Assembly: GCF_034314165.1 (NCBI RefSeq)
Contig: NZ_JAVIWK010000001.1
Span: 6,525,001-6,589,000 of the forward strand
Length of the DNA stretch: 64,000 nt
From: Pseudomonas sp. Bout1
GTDB lineage: Bacteria > Pseudomonadota > Gammaproteobacteria > Pseudomonadales > Pseudomonadaceae
Reading direction: 5' to 3'
This document shows positions 54,126-63,788 of the stretch, one piece after another. The notes under the pieces are model-generated. The model was not told where the DNA came from and made no database searches. It saw only the letters and a program-made list of their open reading frames with translations. Position numbers and translations under genes: made by a program. How positions within the stretch are numbered: the first letter of the stretch is position 1; every line of letters begins with the position of its first letter.

Positions 54126-54761
54126 ATGCGACCATTTTTCAAGACATGGCTAACCATTTGCCTATTAATGCCACTGGCCGCCCACGCCACCAATCGTGAG
54201 CAACGACTTCCCAGCGTTAACGGTTTCACCCCTAAAGTCCACACCACCACCAGCTCCGTTAAATCGGTAAAGCTGACCGTGCAGCGCCCGACTCAACTGA
54301 GCAAGGCCCACGGCAAAACAGCTCCAGGGCTGATGGCGGTCAACACCAAGCAAAGCAGCAATGTCCTCAGCCGCGCCGTCAACGTGCTCGGTACTCCTTA
54401 TCGTTGGGGCGGCAGCAGCCCAAGTAAAGGGTTCGACTGCAGTGGCTTGGTGAAATATGCGTTTAATGATGTAAAAGCCGTGGATTTGCCGCGCACCTCC
54501 AACGCCATGGCCGCAGGCCACGGGCAAAAGGTTGAGCGCAAGGATTTGAAACCGGGCGACCTGCTGTTCTTCAAACTTAAGAGCCGCCAGGTGAACCACG
54601 TTGCCATCTACCTGGGCAACGACCGTTTCATCCATGCACCGCGTCGTGGCAAGTCCGTGAGCATCGATACGCTGAAGAAGCCGTTCTGGGACAAGAACTA
54701 CGTGATTGCCAAGCGTGTCCTGCCTAAAGAACAGAACAACCTGCGGATTGTGCAGCGCTGA
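54126..54761 (+). CDS. NlpC/P60 family cell-wall endopeptidase
   Basis: A 211-residue exported protein. A signal peptide (RPFFKTWLTICLLMPLAAHA) is followed by a ~70-residue linker and a C-terminal NlpC/P60 domain. The catalytic set is visible: Cys105 in GFDCSGLVKYAF, His158 in VNHVAIYLG and His near 170 in FIHAPRRG. Such enzymes cut gamma-D-Glu-meso-DAP links in peptidoglycan peptides. The frame continues upstream to 53994, but the ATG at 54126 gives a correct signal peptide. Confidence 0.93.
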   Translation: MRPFFKTWLTICLLMPLAAHATNREQRLPSVNGFTPKVHTTTSSVKSVKLTVQRPTQLSKAHGKTAPGLMAVNTKQSSNVLSRAVNVLGTPYRWGGSSPSKGFDCSGLVKYAFNDVKAVDLPRTSNAMAAGHGQKVERKDLKPGDLLFFKLKSRQVNHVAIYLGNDRFIHAPRRGKSVSIDTLKKPFWDKNYVIAKRVLPKEQNNLRIVQR

Positions 54762-54772
54762 TCTAAGGCTGA

Positions 54773-54912
54773 TGTGGGAGCTGGCTTGCTGTGGTGAGCG
54801 GGCTTGCTGTGGTGAGTGGGCTTGTGTGGGAGCTGGCTTGCCTGCGATAGCATCACCCCGGTGTGACTGATACACCGGGGTGCCTGCATCGCGGGCAAGC
54901 CCAGCTCCCACA
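54773..54912. repeat. REPIN with an 18-bp tandem left arm
   Basis: A TGTGGGAGCTGGCTTGC pair in inverted orientation (54773 and 54912). The left side carries two 18-bp units GGCTTGCTGTGGTGAGCG / GGCTTGCTGTGGTGAGTG before a second TGTGGGAGCTGGCTTGCCTGCG. The loop contains CACCCCGGTGTG...CACCGGGGTG. It lies between the convergent NlpC and pilT genes. Confidence 0.88.
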
Positions 54913-54952
54913 TAAGCCAGTCCTGCATTCGTTTTTCATCGCCCACGCGACC

Positions 54953-55987
54953 TCAAATATCCCCAGGCACCCTCGCCTTCTCCCGGGCATGCTCCCGGCT
55001 GATCAGCCCTTGGCTGACCAGCGCCTTCAAGCTCATGTCCAGCGTCGTCATCCCCAATGCTCCGCCGGTCTGGATCGCCGAGTACATCTGCGCCACCTTG
55101 TCCTCGCGGATCAGGTTACGAATCGCCGGCGTGCCAAGCATGATTTCGTGAGCCGCCACTCGCCCGCCTCCGCTCTTCTTCACCAGCACCTGGGACACCA
55201 CCGCCTGCAATGACTCCGAGAGCATCGAGCGGACCATGGCCTTTTCCCCGGCCGGAAACACATCCACAATCCGGTCCACAGCTTTAGCCGCCGAGGTGGT
55301 GTGCAGCGTACCGAACACCAGGTGCCCGGTTTCTGCCGCCGTCAGCGCGAGCCGGATGGTTTCCAGATCCCGCAATTCACCCACCAGTATCACGTCCGGG
55401 TCTTCGCGCAATGCCGAACGCAGGGCCGTCGAAAAACTATGGGTGTCGCGATGCACCTGACGCTGGTTGATCAGGGCATTTTTAGGCTGATGGATAAACT
55501 CGATCGGGTCTTCAAGGGTGAGGATGTGCTGGCGTCGATGGGTGTTGAGGTAGTCGATCATCGCCGCCAGGGTCGTGGACTTGCCCGAACCAGTCGGCCC
55601 GGTGACCAACACCAGCCCGCGGGGCAAATCCGCGATGCGCCGGAACACCTCGCCCAACCCCAGGTTTTCCAGGCTCTGTACCGTTGCAGGGATGGTGCGA
55701 AAGACCGCGCCCATGCCCCGGTGCTGCTGGAACACGTTCACCCGAAACCGCGCCACCTCGGGCAACTCGAAGGCAAAATCCGTTTCAAGAGATGTTTCGA
55801 AATCCTTTTGCTGGTAATTGTTCAGCAAAGGGCTGAGTAACTCCGCGACCTGGGTCGGGGCCAGCACCGGCCAATCGAGCGGCCAGACGTCGCCATCCAC
55901 TCGCAACATCGGCACCCACCCGGCCGACAGGTGCAGGTCCGAGGCGCCCAGGCGCACGCCGGCAGCCAGCAGTTCAGTGATATCCAT
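54953..55987 (-). CDS. pilT: Type IV pilus retraction ATPase PilT
   Basis: A 344-residue hexameric secretion-type ATPase that powers pilus retraction. It has an N-terminal PAS-like part (MDITELLAAGVRLGASDLHLSAG), Walker A GPTGSGKST near residue 130, the Asp box LRDLETIRLALTAAETGHLVFGTLHT near 205-230, and the PilT-specific AIRNLIRE near 288. The ATG at 55987 after GGAAAG is chosen. The frame upstream to 56200 overlaps yggS. Unlike in P. aeruginosa, no pilU follows it. Confidence 0.97.
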   Translation of the reverse strand: MDITELLAAGVRLGASDLHLSAGWVPMLRVDGDVWPLDWPVLAPTQVAELLSPLLNNYQQKDFETSLETDFAFELPEVARFRVNVFQQHRGMGAVFRTIPATVQSLENLGLGEVFRRIADLPRGLVLVTGPTGSGKSTTLAAMIDYLNTHRRQHILTLEDPIEFIHQPKNALINQRQVHRDTHSFSTALRSALREDPDVILVGELRDLETIRLALTAAETGHLVFGTLHTTSAAKAVDRIVDVFPAGEKAMVRSMLSESLQAVVSQVLVKKSGGGRVAAHEIMLGTPAIRNLIREDKVAQMYSAIQTGGALGMTTLDMSLKALVSQGLISREHAREKARVPGDI

Positions 55988-56044
55988 AGGGCTTTCCATT
56001 TCCAGTAGAATGCCGCGGACTCCATATCCACGGGTGCAACTTGA

Positions 56045-56731
56045 ATGTCGACCATAGCAGACAACATCAGCCTGGTTTCCGAGCGGATCCGTGCGGCGGC
56101 CGAGGCCTCGCAGCGCGACGCAGCCGGCGTGCACCTGCTGGCCGTGAGCAAGACCAAGCCCGCACACGCCGTGCGCGAAGCCTATGCCGCCGGGATGCAT
56201 GACTTTGGCGAGAACTATCTGCAGGAAGCGTTGGGTAAACAGGCTGAATTAGCCGACCTGCCCTTGAGTTGGCACTTCATCGGCCCCATTCAATCGAACA
56301 AGACTCGGGCGATCGCCGAGAACTTCGCCTGGGTGCATTCCGTGGACCGCCTGAAAATCGCACAACGCCTGTCCGAGCAACGCCCGGCTGACCTGCCGCC
56401 GCTGAATATCTGCATCCAGGTCAACGTCAGTGGCGAGGCCAGCAAGTCCGGCTGCACACCCGCCGGCCTGCCTGCCCTGGCCGAAGCTATCAGCGCCCTG
56501 CCGCGCCTGAAGTTGCGCGGTTTGATGGCGATCCCTGAGCCAACTGACGACCGTGCAGAGCAGGACGCAGCCTTCGCCACCGTGCGCGACCTGCAAGCAA
56601 GCCTGAGCCTTGCGCTCGACACACTTTCCATGGGAATGAGCCATGACCTTGAGTCGGCCATCGCCCAAGGGGCCACCTGGGTGCGGATCGGTACCGCCCT
56701 GTTTGGTGCCCGCGACTACGGCCAACCTTGA
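56045..56731 (+). CDS. yggS: YggS/PLPBP, pyridoxal-phosphate homeostasis protein
   Basis: A 228-residue PLP-binding TIM-barrel protein related to the N-terminal domain of alanine racemase. The PLP lysine is in LLAVSKTKPAHAVREA near residue 36. FGENYLQEALGK near 55, WHFIGPIQSNKTR near 77 and the phosphate-binding GMSHDLESAIAQGATWVRIGTALFG at the C terminus are all intact. It controls free PLP and amino-acid pools. It is divergent from pilT and leads the yggS-proC-yggT group. Confidence 0.96.
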   Translation: MSTIADNISLVSERIRAAAEASQRDAAGVHLLAVSKTKPAHAVREAYAAGMHDFGENYLQEALGKQAELADLPLSWHFIGPIQSNKTRAIAENFAWVHSVDRLKIAQRLSEQRPADLPPLNICIQVNVSGEASKSGCTPAGLPALAEAISALPRLKLRGLMAIPEPTDDRAEQDAAFATVRDLQASLSLALDTLSMGMSHDLESAIAQGATWVRIGTALFGARDYGQP

Positions 56732-56764
56732 AATGGCTGACTTCCATCTGAGTAAGGACCTGTC

Positions 56765-57583
56765 ATGAGCAACACGCGTATTGCCTTTATCGGCGCCGGC
56801 AACATGGCGGCCAGCCTGATCGGCGGCCTGCGGGCCAAGGGCCTGGAAGCACAACGGATTCGCGCCAGCGACCCGGGCGCCGACACCCGCGCACGCGTCA
56901 GCGCCGAGCACGGTATCGAAACCTTCGCCGACAACGCACACGCGATTGAAGGCGTTGACGTGGTGGTGCTGGCGGTCAAGCCCCAGGCCATGAAAGCCGT
57001 GTGCGAAAGCCTGCGCCCAAGCCTCAAGCCCCACCAACTGGTGGTGTCCATCGCCGCCGGCATTACCTGCGCCAGCATGAACACCTGGCTCGGCGCGCAG
57101 CCCATCGTGCGCTGCATGCCCAACACCCCGGCGCTGCTGCGCAAGGGCGTGAGCGGCTTGTACGCCACCGGCGAAGTGACTGCCGCCCAGCGCGACCAGG
57201 CACAAGAGTTGTTGTCCGCGGTGGGCATTGCCCTGTGGCTGGAACAAGAGCAGCAACTGGACGCCGTCACCGCCGTGTCCGGCAGCGGCCCGGCCTACTT
57301 CTTCCTGTTGATCGAATCCATGACCGCCGCCGGCGTGAAACTGGGCTTGCCACACGAAGTCGCTGAACAACTGGCCGAGCAAACCGCGCTGGGCGCCGCG
57401 CAGATGGCCGTGGCCAGTGATGTCGACGCTGCCGAATTGCGCCGTCGCGTGACCTCGCCGGGCGGCACCACCCAAGCCGCCATCGAATCATTCCAGGCCG
57501 GGGGCTTTGAAGCCCTGGTGGAAAAAGCACTGGGTGCCGCAGCACATCGTTCGGCCGAAATGGCCGAGCAGCTGGGCAAATAG
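56765..57583 (+). CDS. proC: Pyrroline-5-carboxylate reductase
   Basis: ProC reduces pyrroline-5-carboxylate to proline with NAD(P)H. The 272-residue product has the Rossmann motif FIGAGNMAASLIGGL at the N terminus, VLAVKPQAMKAV near residue 67, the signature VSGSGPAYFFLLIESM near 172 and the C-terminal VTSPGGTTQAAIESF. It lies 33 bp after yggS, in the usual yggS-proC-yggT order. Confidence 0.97.
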   Translation: MSNTRIAFIGAGNMAASLIGGLRAKGLEAQRIRASDPGADTRARVSAEHGIETFADNAHAIEGVDVVVLAVKPQAMKAVCESLRPSLKPHQLVVSIAAGITCASMNTWLGAQPIVRCMPNTPALLRKGVSGLYATGEVTAAQRDQAQELLSAVGIALWLEQEQQLDAVTAVSGSGPAYFFLLIESMTAAGVKLGLPHEVAEQLAEQTALGAAQMAVASDVDAAELRRRVTSPGGTTQAAIESFQAGGFEALVEKALGAAAHRSAEMAEQLGK

Positions 57584-57607
57584 TCGTCCCCCATATAGGA
57601 ATCAAAC

Positions 57608-58195
57608 ATGCTCGGAATCAATGACGCTGCCATTTTTATCATCCAGACCCTGGGCAGCCTGTACCTGCTGATCGTGCTGATGCGTTTTATCCTGCAACTG
57701 GTGCGGGCGAACTTCTACAACCCGCTGTGCCAATTCGTGGTGAAGGCCACGCAACCGCTGCTCAAGCCACTGCGCCGGGTGATCCCGAGCATGTTCGGCC
57801 TGGACATGTCGTCGCTGGTGTTGGCGCTGCTGCTGCAGATCCTGCTGTTCGCGGTCATCCTGCTGCTGAACGGCTACCAGGCCACCACGTTGCTGTTGCT
57901 GCCGTGGGCATTGATCGGAATTTTCTCGCTGTTCTTGAAGATCATTTTCTGGTCGATGATCATCAGTGTGATCCTGTCCTGGGTCGCTCCGGGCAGCCGC
58001 AGCCCTGGCGCAGAACTGGTGGCGCAGATCACTGAGCCGGTGCTGGCGCCGTTCCGTCGCCTGATCCCGAACCTGGGTGGCCTGGATATCTCGCCAATCT
58101 TCGCGTTTATCGCCATTCAGTTGCTGCAAAGCTGGGTGATTCCGCGCTTGGCGTTCTATGCATTCATGCCCAAAGAACTGTTCGGCCTGATCTGA
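57608..58195 (+). CDS. yggT: YggT family membrane protein
   Basis: A 195-residue protein with two YGGT repeats, each a pair of helices with an R-x-x-L/I-P loop: NPLCQFVVKATQPLLKPLRRVIP near residue 37-60 and GAELVAQITEPVLAPFRRLIP near 135-155. Members are linked to osmotic tolerance and membrane protein assembly. It follows proC by 24 bp. Confidence 0.92.
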   Translation: MLGINDAAIFIIQTLGSLYLLIVLMRFILQLVRANFYNPLCQFVVKATQPLLKPLRRVIPSMFGLDMSSLVLALLLQILLFAVILLLNGYQATTLLLLPWALIGIFSLFLKIIFWSMIISVILSWVAPGSRSPGAELVAQITEPVLAPFRRLIPNLGGLDISPIFAFIAIQLLQSWVIPRLAFYAFMPKELFGLI

Positions 58196-58204
58196 TAGTT
58201 GGAG

Positions 58205-58228
58205 GGCAAGGGAGCTTGCTCCCTTGCC
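58205..58228. repeat. Single perfect REP palindrome after yggT
   Basis: GGCAAGGGAGC-TT-GCTCCCTTGCC is a perfect 11-bp inverted repeat 9 bp past the yggT stop. It is a solo REP of the GGGAGCTTGCTCCC type and may also act as a transcript-end hairpin, though no T-run follows on the plus strand. Confidence 0.8.
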
Positions 58229-58323
58229 CCAAAAACCTCTAAAAACACCAGCCGCCGGCCTTTGCTTGCCGCTGGGTGCAGCGGTCTTTAGACTTACGCC
58301 TCATTTAAACGAGAGCAGGGTCG

Positions 58324-59463
58324 ATGCCAGCTGCCTTCCCCCCCGATTCTGTTGGACTGGTCGTACCCCAAGTGGCGCACTTTTGCGAACCGCTGGCCCT
58401 GGCCTGCGGCCGTTCGCTGCCCGCCTACGACCTGATCTATGAAACCTACGGCCAACTGAACGCCTCCGGCAGCAATGCCGTGCTGATCTGCCACGCCCTG
58501 TCCGGTCATCACCACGCGGCGGGTTTCCACAGCATGGACGAGCGCAAGCCCGGCTGGTGGGACAGCTGCATCGGCCCCGGCAAGCCCATCGACACCAACA
58601 AATTCTTCGTGGTCAGCCTGAACAACCTCGGCGGCTGCAACGGCTCCACCGGCCCCAGCAGCCTCAACCCGGAAACCGGCAAGCCGTTTGGCGCCGACTT
58701 CCCGGTGCTGACCGTGGAAGACTGGGTACACAGCCAGGCGCGCCTGGCCGATGTACTGGGCATCGCCCAATGGGCCGCGGTGATCGGCGGCAGCCTGGGC
58801 GGCATGCAGGCCCTGCAATGGACCATCACCTACCCGGACCGCGTGCGCCATTGCCTGGCTATCGCCTCGGCGCCCAAGTTGTCAGCGCAGAACATCGCCT
58901 TCAACGAAGTGGCGCGCCAGGCGATCCTCACCGACCCGGAGTTCCACGGCGGTTCGTTCCAGGAAGCGGGCGTGATCCCCAAGCGCGGGCTGATGCTGGC
59001 GCGCATGGTCGGGCACATCACCTACCTGTCGGATGACTCCATGGGCGAGAAATTCGGCCGTGGCCTCAAGAGCGAGAAGCTCAACTACGACTTCCACAGC
59101 GTCGAGTTCCAGGTCGAGAGCTACCTGCGTTACCAGGGCGAGGAGTTTTCCGGGCGTTTCGACGCCAACACCTACCTGCTGATGACCAAGGCCCTGGACT
59201 ACTTCGACCCGGCGGCGAACTTCGACGACGACCTGGCGCGCACCTTCGAGGCGGCCACGGCCAAGTTCTGCGTGATGTCGTTCACCACCGACTGGCGCTT
59301 CTCCCCGGCCCGCTCGCGGGAACTGGTGGACGCACTGATGGCCGCCAAGAAAGACGTCTGCTACCTGGAGATCGACGCACCGCAGGGCCACGACGCCTTC
59401 CTGATCCCGATCCCGCGTTACTTGCAAGCCTTTAGCAACTACATGAACCGCATAACTCTGTGA
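58324..59463 (+). CDS. metX: Homoserine O-acyltransferase MetX (probably O-succinyltransferase)
   Basis: A 379-residue alpha/beta-hydrolase-fold enzyme that activates homoserine in methionine synthesis. The nucleophile motif is [12 protein letters not shown] near residue 157-168, with the acid and His in the C-terminal [12 protein letters not shown] and GHDAFL parts. [13 protein letters not shown] near 58-70 is the family's N-terminal motif. In Pseudomonas MetX proteins use succinyl-CoA despite their acetyltransferase family. It is paired with metW 8 bp downstream. Confidence 0.95.
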   Translation: MPAAFPPDSVGLVVPQVAHFCEPLALACGRSLPAYDLIYETYGQLNASGSNAVLICHALSGHHHAAGFHSMDERKPGWWDSCIGPGKPIDTNKFFVVSLNNLGGCNGSTGPSSLNPETGKPFGADFPVLTVEDWVHSQARLADVLGIAQWAAVIGGSLGGMQALQWTITYPDRVRHCLAIASAPKLSAQNIAFNEVARQAILTDPEFHGGSFQEAGVIPKRGLMLARMVGHITYLSDDSMGEKFGRGLKSEKLNYDFHSVEFQVESYLRYQGEEFSGRFDANTYLLMTKALDYFDPAANFDDDLARTFEAATAKFCVMSFTTDWRFSPARSRELVDALMAAKKDVCYLEIDAPQGHDAFLIPIPRYLQAFSNYMNRITL

Positions 59464-59470
59464 GAACGCC

Positions 59471-60091
59471 ATGAGAGCCGACCTGGAAATCATCCAAGAC
59501 TGGATCCCCGCCGGCAGCCGCGTGCTCGACCTCGGTTGCGGTGATGGCGAACTGCTGAGTTGGCTGCGCGACAACAAGCAAGTCACCGGCTATGGCCTGG
59601 AAAACGACCCGGACAACATCGCTCAGTGCGTGGCCAAGGGCATCAACGTGATCGAGCAGGACCTGGACAAGGGCCTGGGCAACTTTGCCAGCAACAGCTT
59701 CGACATCGTGGTCATGACCCAGGCGCTGCAAGCCGTGCACTACCCCGACCGGATCCTCGACGAAATGTTGCGCGTGGGCCGCCAATGCATCATCACCTTC
59801 CCCAATTTCGGTCACTGGCGCTGCCGCTGGTACCTGGCCACCAAGGGCCGCATGCCAGTGTCGGACTTCCTGCCGTACACCTGGTACAACACGCCCAACA
59901 TCCACTTCTGCACCTTCGAGGACTTCGAAGCGCTGTGTGGCGAGCGTGACGCCAAAGTCATCAACCGCCTTGCCGTCGATCAACAGCATCGTCACGGCTG
60001 GGCGAGTAAGCTATGGCCCAACCTGCTGGGTGAGATCGGGATCTACCGCGTCAGCAGCCCGGGCCTTGCGGACCACCAGGTTGCCGTCTAA
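59471..60091 (+). CDS. metW: MetW, methionine biosynthesis protein
   Basis: A 206-residue SAM-methyltransferase-fold protein with the glycine motif VLDLGCGDGELL near residue 20. It is conserved next to metX in proteobacteria and needed for full homoserine acyltransferase function, although its own reaction is not settled. The metX-metW spacing of 8 bp indicates co-translation. FDIVVMTQALQAVHYPDRIL near 78 fits the methyltransferase post-I region. Confidence 0.94.
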   Translation: MRADLEIIQDWIPAGSRVLDLGCGDGELLSWLRDNKQVTGYGLENDPDNIAQCVAKGINVIEQDLDKGLGNFASNSFDIVVMTQALQAVHYPDRILDEMLRVGRQCIITFPNFGHWRCRWYLATKGRMPVSDFLPYTWYNTPNIHFCTFEDFEALCGERDAKVINRLAVDQQHRHGWASKLWPNLLGEIGIYRVSSPGLADHQVAV

Positions 60092-60112
60092 CCATTTTCA
60101 AGGAGGACGATC

Positions 60113-60547
60113 ATGAGTCGTTTGGCTGTTTTGCTACTCACCGCGTGCCTGAGCGTCAGCGCCATGGCAGCGGATGCTATCGATGGTAATCGCCAGAAAG
60201 AATTCGGCGATATCACGGTGCACTACAACACCCTGACCACCAGCTTCCTGACGCCGGAAATGGCCCAGGAAGCCGGGATCGTACGCAGCAAAGACCAGGG
60301 CATGATCAACGTGTTCGTAAATAAGGGCGTCGAACCGATAGACGCGACCGTTACCGGCACGATCAAAGACCTGGGCGGCAAAAGCGAGATGCTGACGTTC
60401 AAGAAAATCACCCAGAAAGGTTCCACGCTTTACGTCGCCCAGTACGCCGTGCCGCAGCAGGAAACCAAGGTTTTCACCATCAACGTTGAAACCGGCGGCA
60501 AAGCCCACGGTTTCAGCTTCAACCAGGAACTGTTTCCGGCCGAATGA
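60113..60547 (+). CDS. DUF4426 periplasmic protein
   Basis: A 144-residue exported protein with a signal peptide ([21 protein letters not shown]) and a single compact beta domain with the family start [24 protein letters not shown]4426 proteins occur in Pseudomonas and Vibrio between metW and rdgB with no known function. An AAGGAGG ribosome site lies just before the ATG. Its stop overlaps the rdgB start. Confidence 0.9.
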   Translation: MSRLAVLLLTACLSVSAMAADAIDGNRQKEFGDITVHYNTLTTSFLTPEMAQEAGIVRSKDQGMINVFVNKGVEPIDATVTGTIKDLGGKSEMLTFKKITQKGSTLYVAQYAVPQQETKVFTINVETGGKAHGFSFNQELFPAE

Positions 60548-61140
60548 TGAACCTCACACAACTCGTGCTGGCCAGCCATAACGCCGGCAAGCTCAAAGAA
60601 CTCCAGGCCATGCTGGGAGACTCGGTGCAGCTGCGCTCGATCGGCGAGTTCAGCCAGGTAGAGCCGGAAGAGACCGGCCTGTCGTTTGTCGAGAACGCCA
60701 TCCTCAAGGCTCGCAACGCCGCGCGCATTTCCGGCCTGCCAGCGCTGGCTGACGATTCCGGGCTGGCCGTGGACTTCCTGGGCGGCGCGCCTGGCATCTA
60801 CTCGGCGCGTTATGCCGACGGCAAAGGTGATGCAGCCAACAACGCCAAGCTGCTGGACGCCCTCAAGGACGTGCCGGACGCGATGCGCGGCGCGCAGTTC
60901 GTATGCGTGCTGGCGCTGGTGCGGCATGCCGATGATCCATTGCCTATCCTCTGCGAAGGCCTGTGGCACGGCCGCATCCTGCCTGCGGCGAGCGGCGAAC
61001 ACGGTTTTGGTTATGACCCGCTGTTCTGGGTGCCGGAGCGTAATGTCTCCAGCGCCGAACTAAGCCCGGCCGACAAAAACCAGATCAGCCACCGCGCCCG
61101 CGCAATGGATTTGCTGCGCCAGCGTCTGGGTTTGAAATGA
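60544..61140 (+). CDS. rdgB: dITP/XTP pyrophosphatase (Ham1/RdgB)
   Basis: RdgB hydrolyses dITP, ITP and XTP to keep deaminated purines out of nucleic acids. The 198-residue product has [17 protein letters not shown] at the start, the metal site [14 protein letters not shown] near residue 70, and [13 protein letters not shown] near 158. Two adjacent ATGs (60544, 60547) are both possible starts. It overlaps the DUF4426 gene and hemW. Confidence 0.96.
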   Translation: MMNLTQLVLASHNAGKLKELQAMLGDSVQLRSIGEFSQVEPEETGLSFVENAILKARNAARISGLPALADDSGLAVDFLGGAPGIYSARYADGKGDAANNAKLLDALKDVPDAMRGAQFVCVLALVRHADDPLPILCEGLWHGRILPAASGEHGFGYDPLFWVPERNVSSAELSPADKNQISHRARAMDLLRQRLGLK

Positions 61141-62339
61141 CCCAGAACACCTGCGCGCAGCCACTGATTTTCGGTGGCGCGCAAACACCTCGGGCGGCGC
61201 TGCCTCAACTGCCGCCCCTGGCGCTGTACATCCACATCCCGTGGTGCGTGCGCAAATGCCCTTATTGCGACTTCAACTCCCACACCGCCAGTAAAGTGCT
61301 GCCGGAAGAAGAGTATGTCGACGCGTTGCTGGCCGACCTCGACCAGGACCTGCATGCGGTGTATGGCCGTGAGCTGAGTTCGATCTTTTTCGGTGGCGGC
61401 ACGCCGAGCCTGTTCAGCGCCGCTGCGCTGGGCCGATTGCTCAAGGGTGTGGAAGCGCGCATCCCGTTCGCCAGCGACATCGAAATTACCCTGGAAGCCA
61501 ATCCCGGGACGTTCGAGCAAGAGAAGTTCGTGGCGTATCGCAAACTGGGGATCAACCGGCTGTCGATTGGCATCCAGAGCTTCCAGCAGGAAAAACTCGA
61601 AGCCCTGGGCCGCATCCACAACGGTGACGAAGCCGTACGTGCCGCCGGCATGGCGCGCCTGGCCGGGTTCGACAACTTCAACCTGGACCTGATGCACGGT
61701 TTGCCCGATCAGTCCCTGGACGATGCCCTGAGCGACCTGCGCCAAGCCATTGCCCTCAAGCCCACGCACCTGTCCTGGTACCAACTGACCCTGGAACCCA
61801 ACACTGTGTTCTGGAACCAGCCACCGGTGCTGCCGGAAGACGACACCCTGTGGGACATCCAGGAAGCTGGCCAGGCGCTGCTGGCCGAACACGGTTACGC
61901 CCAGTACGAAGTCTCGGCCTACGCCCAACCGGGTCGGCCGGCGCGGCATAACCTGAACTACTGGAGCTTTGGCGACTTCATCGGCATCGGCGCCGGGGCC
62001 CACGGCAAGTTCAGCCACCCGGACGGGCGCATCGTGCGCACCTGGAAAACCCGAGCGCCAAAGGACTACCTCAACCCGGCGAAAAACTACCTGGCCGGGT
62101 CCAAAGAACTGACCAACGAAGAACTGCCGTTCGAGTTCCTGATGAACGCCCTGCGCCTCACCGACGGTGTGGAAGCCAGGCTGTACGCCGAGCGCACTGG
62201 CCTTGAGCTGGCGAGCCTCGATGAAGCCCGCACGGAGGCAGAACAAAGTGGCTTAATGCAGGTCGAACCGTCACGCCTGGCGGCCACCGACCGCGGGCAA
62301 CTCTTTCTCAATGACCTGCTGCAGAAGTTTTTGAGCTGA
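61137..62339 (+). CDS. hemW: HemW, radical-SAM haem chaperone
   Basis: A 400-residue radical-SAM protein related to HemN. The cluster motif is [16 protein letters not shown] near residue 33-48, of the HemW type C-x3-C-x2-[12 protein letters not shown] follows near 84 and the HemW C-terminal domain ends with [14 protein letters not shown]. HemW inserts haem into respiratory proteins and is not a coproporphyrinogen oxidase. Its ATG overlaps the rdgB stop. Confidence 0.96.
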   Translation: MTQNTCAQPLIFGGAQTPRAALPQLPPLALYIHIPWCVRKCPYCDFNSHTASKVLPEEEYVDALLADLDQDLHAVYGRELSSIFFGGGTPSLFSAAALGRLLKGVEARIPFASDIEITLEANPGTFEQEKFVAYRKLGINRLSIGIQSFQQEKLEALGRIHNGDEAVRAAGMARLAGFDNFNLDLMHGLPDQSLDDALSDLRQAIALKPTHLSWYQLTLEPNTVFWNQPPVLPEDDTLWDIQEAGQALLAEHGYAQYEVSAYAQPGRPARHNLNYWSFGDFIGIGAGAHGKFSHPDGRIVRTWKTRAPKDYLNPAKNYLAGSKELTNEELPFEFLMNALRLTDGVEARLYAERTGLELASLDEARTEAEQSGLMQVEPSRLAATDRGQLFLNDLLQKFLS

Positions 62340-62358
62340 CTGCTCTTAAGGAAATCGA

Positions 62359-62682
62359 ATGGATTTGGTACTCGATCTACTCGCCACCGTGTCCCGCTGG
62401 AGCCGTAGCAACCTGTCGGAAATCTCCCTGGCGCTGGTAGGCTGCTTGCTGGTGCTGTTTGGCGCCGACATCAAGGGCTGGGTCGAAGCACGGCTGGGCA
62501 GCATCGCGGGTGCGCTGCGCGTGCCGCTGATGGCACTGGTGTGCATGATCGGCAGCGGTGCTGCGCTGATCTACGCCACGCCGTGGATTGTTCGAGGGTT
62601 GAGCCAGTTCAACAACTACAGCCTGGCACCGGTGCTGTTGGTGGTGCTGGTGTTGATCGGGGTGGTGGCGGATCGCCGCTGA
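62359..62682 (+). CDS. DUF3392 family membrane protein
   Basis: A 107-residue protein with three hydrophobic helices (ISLALVGCLLVLFGADI, VPLMALVCMIGSGAAL and APVLLVVLVLIGVVA). The lead MDLVLDLLATVSRWSRSNL matches the family of uncharacterised gammaproteobacterial proteins. It lies 19 bp after hemW in the same direction, the usual context. No function is known. Confidence 0.88.
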   Translation: MDLVLDLLATVSRWSRSNLSEISLALVGCLLVLFGADIKGWVEARLGSIAGALRVPLMALVCMIGSGAALIYATPWIVRGLSQFNNYSLAPVLLVVLVLIGVVADRR

Positions 62683-62713
62683 CGCCACACAAGACAAAAC
62701 ACAATGTGGGGGC

Positions 62714-63026
62714 TGGCTTTTTTGGGGGCGGCTGGCTTTTTGTGGGGAGCTGGCTTTTGTGGTGAGTGGGCTTTTGTGGTGAGCGGGCTTTTGTGGTGAG
62801 CGGGCTTGCCCCGCGCTGGGCTGCGCAGCAGCCCTAATAGAACCACCACTTTATTCCAGAAAGAATGCGGTGCTTGGTGTTGGGGCTGCTTCGCAGCCCA
62901 GCGCGGGGCAAGCCCGCTCACCACAAAAGCCCGCTAACCACAAAAGCCCTCTCACCACAAAGGCCAGCTCACCACAAAAGCCCGCTCACCACAAAGGCCA
63001 GCTCACCACACAAGCAGCTCCCACAT
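62714..63026. repeat. REPIN with large 17-bp tandem arrays on both arms
   Basis: The core is an inverted pair of GTGAGCGGGCTTGCCCCGCGCTGGG REPs around a ~60-bp loop. The left side has three exact-length 17-bp units GGCTTTTGTGGTGAGYG (62752-62802), with degenerate ones from about 62714. The right side has six 17-bp units of CCGCTCACCACAAAAGC type (62914-63015). It fills the gap between the convergent DUF3392 and trmB genes. Confidence 0.93.
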
Positions 63027-63053
63027 TTTGACTGTGTTCCAAGCCTGGGCTTG

Positions 63054-63779
63054 TCAGTCGACCTTCTCGAACTTCAAATCCCAAACCCCATGCCCCAACC
63101 GCTCGCCGCGACGTTCGAACTTGGTGATCGGCCGCTCGGCCGGGCGCGGGACACATTTGCCGTCTTCGGCCAGGTTGCGGTAGCCAGGGGCTACGTCCAT
63201 CACTTCCAGCATGTATTCGGCATACGGTTCCCAGTCGGTGGCCATGTGCAGGATGCCGCCCACTTTCAGCTTGCTGCGCACCAGTTCCGCGAAGGACGCC
63301 TGGACGATGCGGCGCTTGTGGTGGCGACTCTTGTGCCATGGGTCGGGGAAGAACAGCATCAGGCGGTCGAGGCTGTTGTCGGCGATGCAGCGGTTGAGCA
63401 CTTCGATCGCGTCGCAGTCATAGACCCGCAGGTTGGTCAGGCCCTGGGTCAGCACGCCGTTAAGCAGCGCCCCAACACCCGGACGGTGCACCTCAACCCC
63501 GATAAAATCCTGTTCCGGCGAAGCCGCCGCCATTTCCAGCAGGGAATGGCCCATGCCGAAGCCGATTTCCAGCGAGCGTGGCGCCGAACGACCGAACACC
63601 TGGTCGTAATCCACCGGAGCGTCCACCAGCGGCAGCACGAACAGCGGCGTGCCCTGCTCCAGGCCTTTTTGCTGGCCTTCGGTCATGCGACCGGCGCGCA
63701 TCACAAAACTCTTGATGCGGCGGTGCTTGGACTCGTCGCCTTCTTCCACGGTGTTCGGCGTTTCGTTTGATTCAGTCAT
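63054..63779 (-). CDS. trmB: tRNA (guanine-N7-)-methyltransferase
   Basis: TrmB makes m7G46 in tRNA. The 241-residue product has [19 protein letters not shown] near residue 70-88 (SAM site), [16 protein letters not shown] near 92, and [18 protein letters not shown] near 140, the TrmB signature. The ATG at 63779 is chosen over the in-frame TTG at 63782. It follows thiG in the same direction, as in other pseudomonads. Confidence 0.96.
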   Translation of the reverse strand: MTESNETPNTVEEGDESKHRRIKSFVMRAGRMTEGQQKGLEQGTPLFVLPLVDAPVDYDQVFGRSAPRSLEIGFGMGHSLLEMAAASPEQDFIGVEVHRPGVGALLNGVLTQGLTNLRVYDCDAIEVLNRCIADNSLDRLMLFFPDPWHKSRHHKRRIVQASFAELVRSKLKVGGILHMATDWEPYAEYMLEVMDVAPGYRNLAEDGKCVPRPAERPITKFERRGERLGHGVWDLKFEKVD

Positions 63780-63788
63780 CAATGGCTC

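Noticed and set aside
58205..58228. Rho-independent terminator after yggT
   Set aside because: Perfect hairpin but no T-run on the plus strand; the sequence is a REP core, so it is listed as a repeat.
62752..63015. CRISPR-like regularly repeated units
   Set aside because: The 17-bp units are adjacent, with no unique spacers, and derive from REP arms. No cas genes are present.
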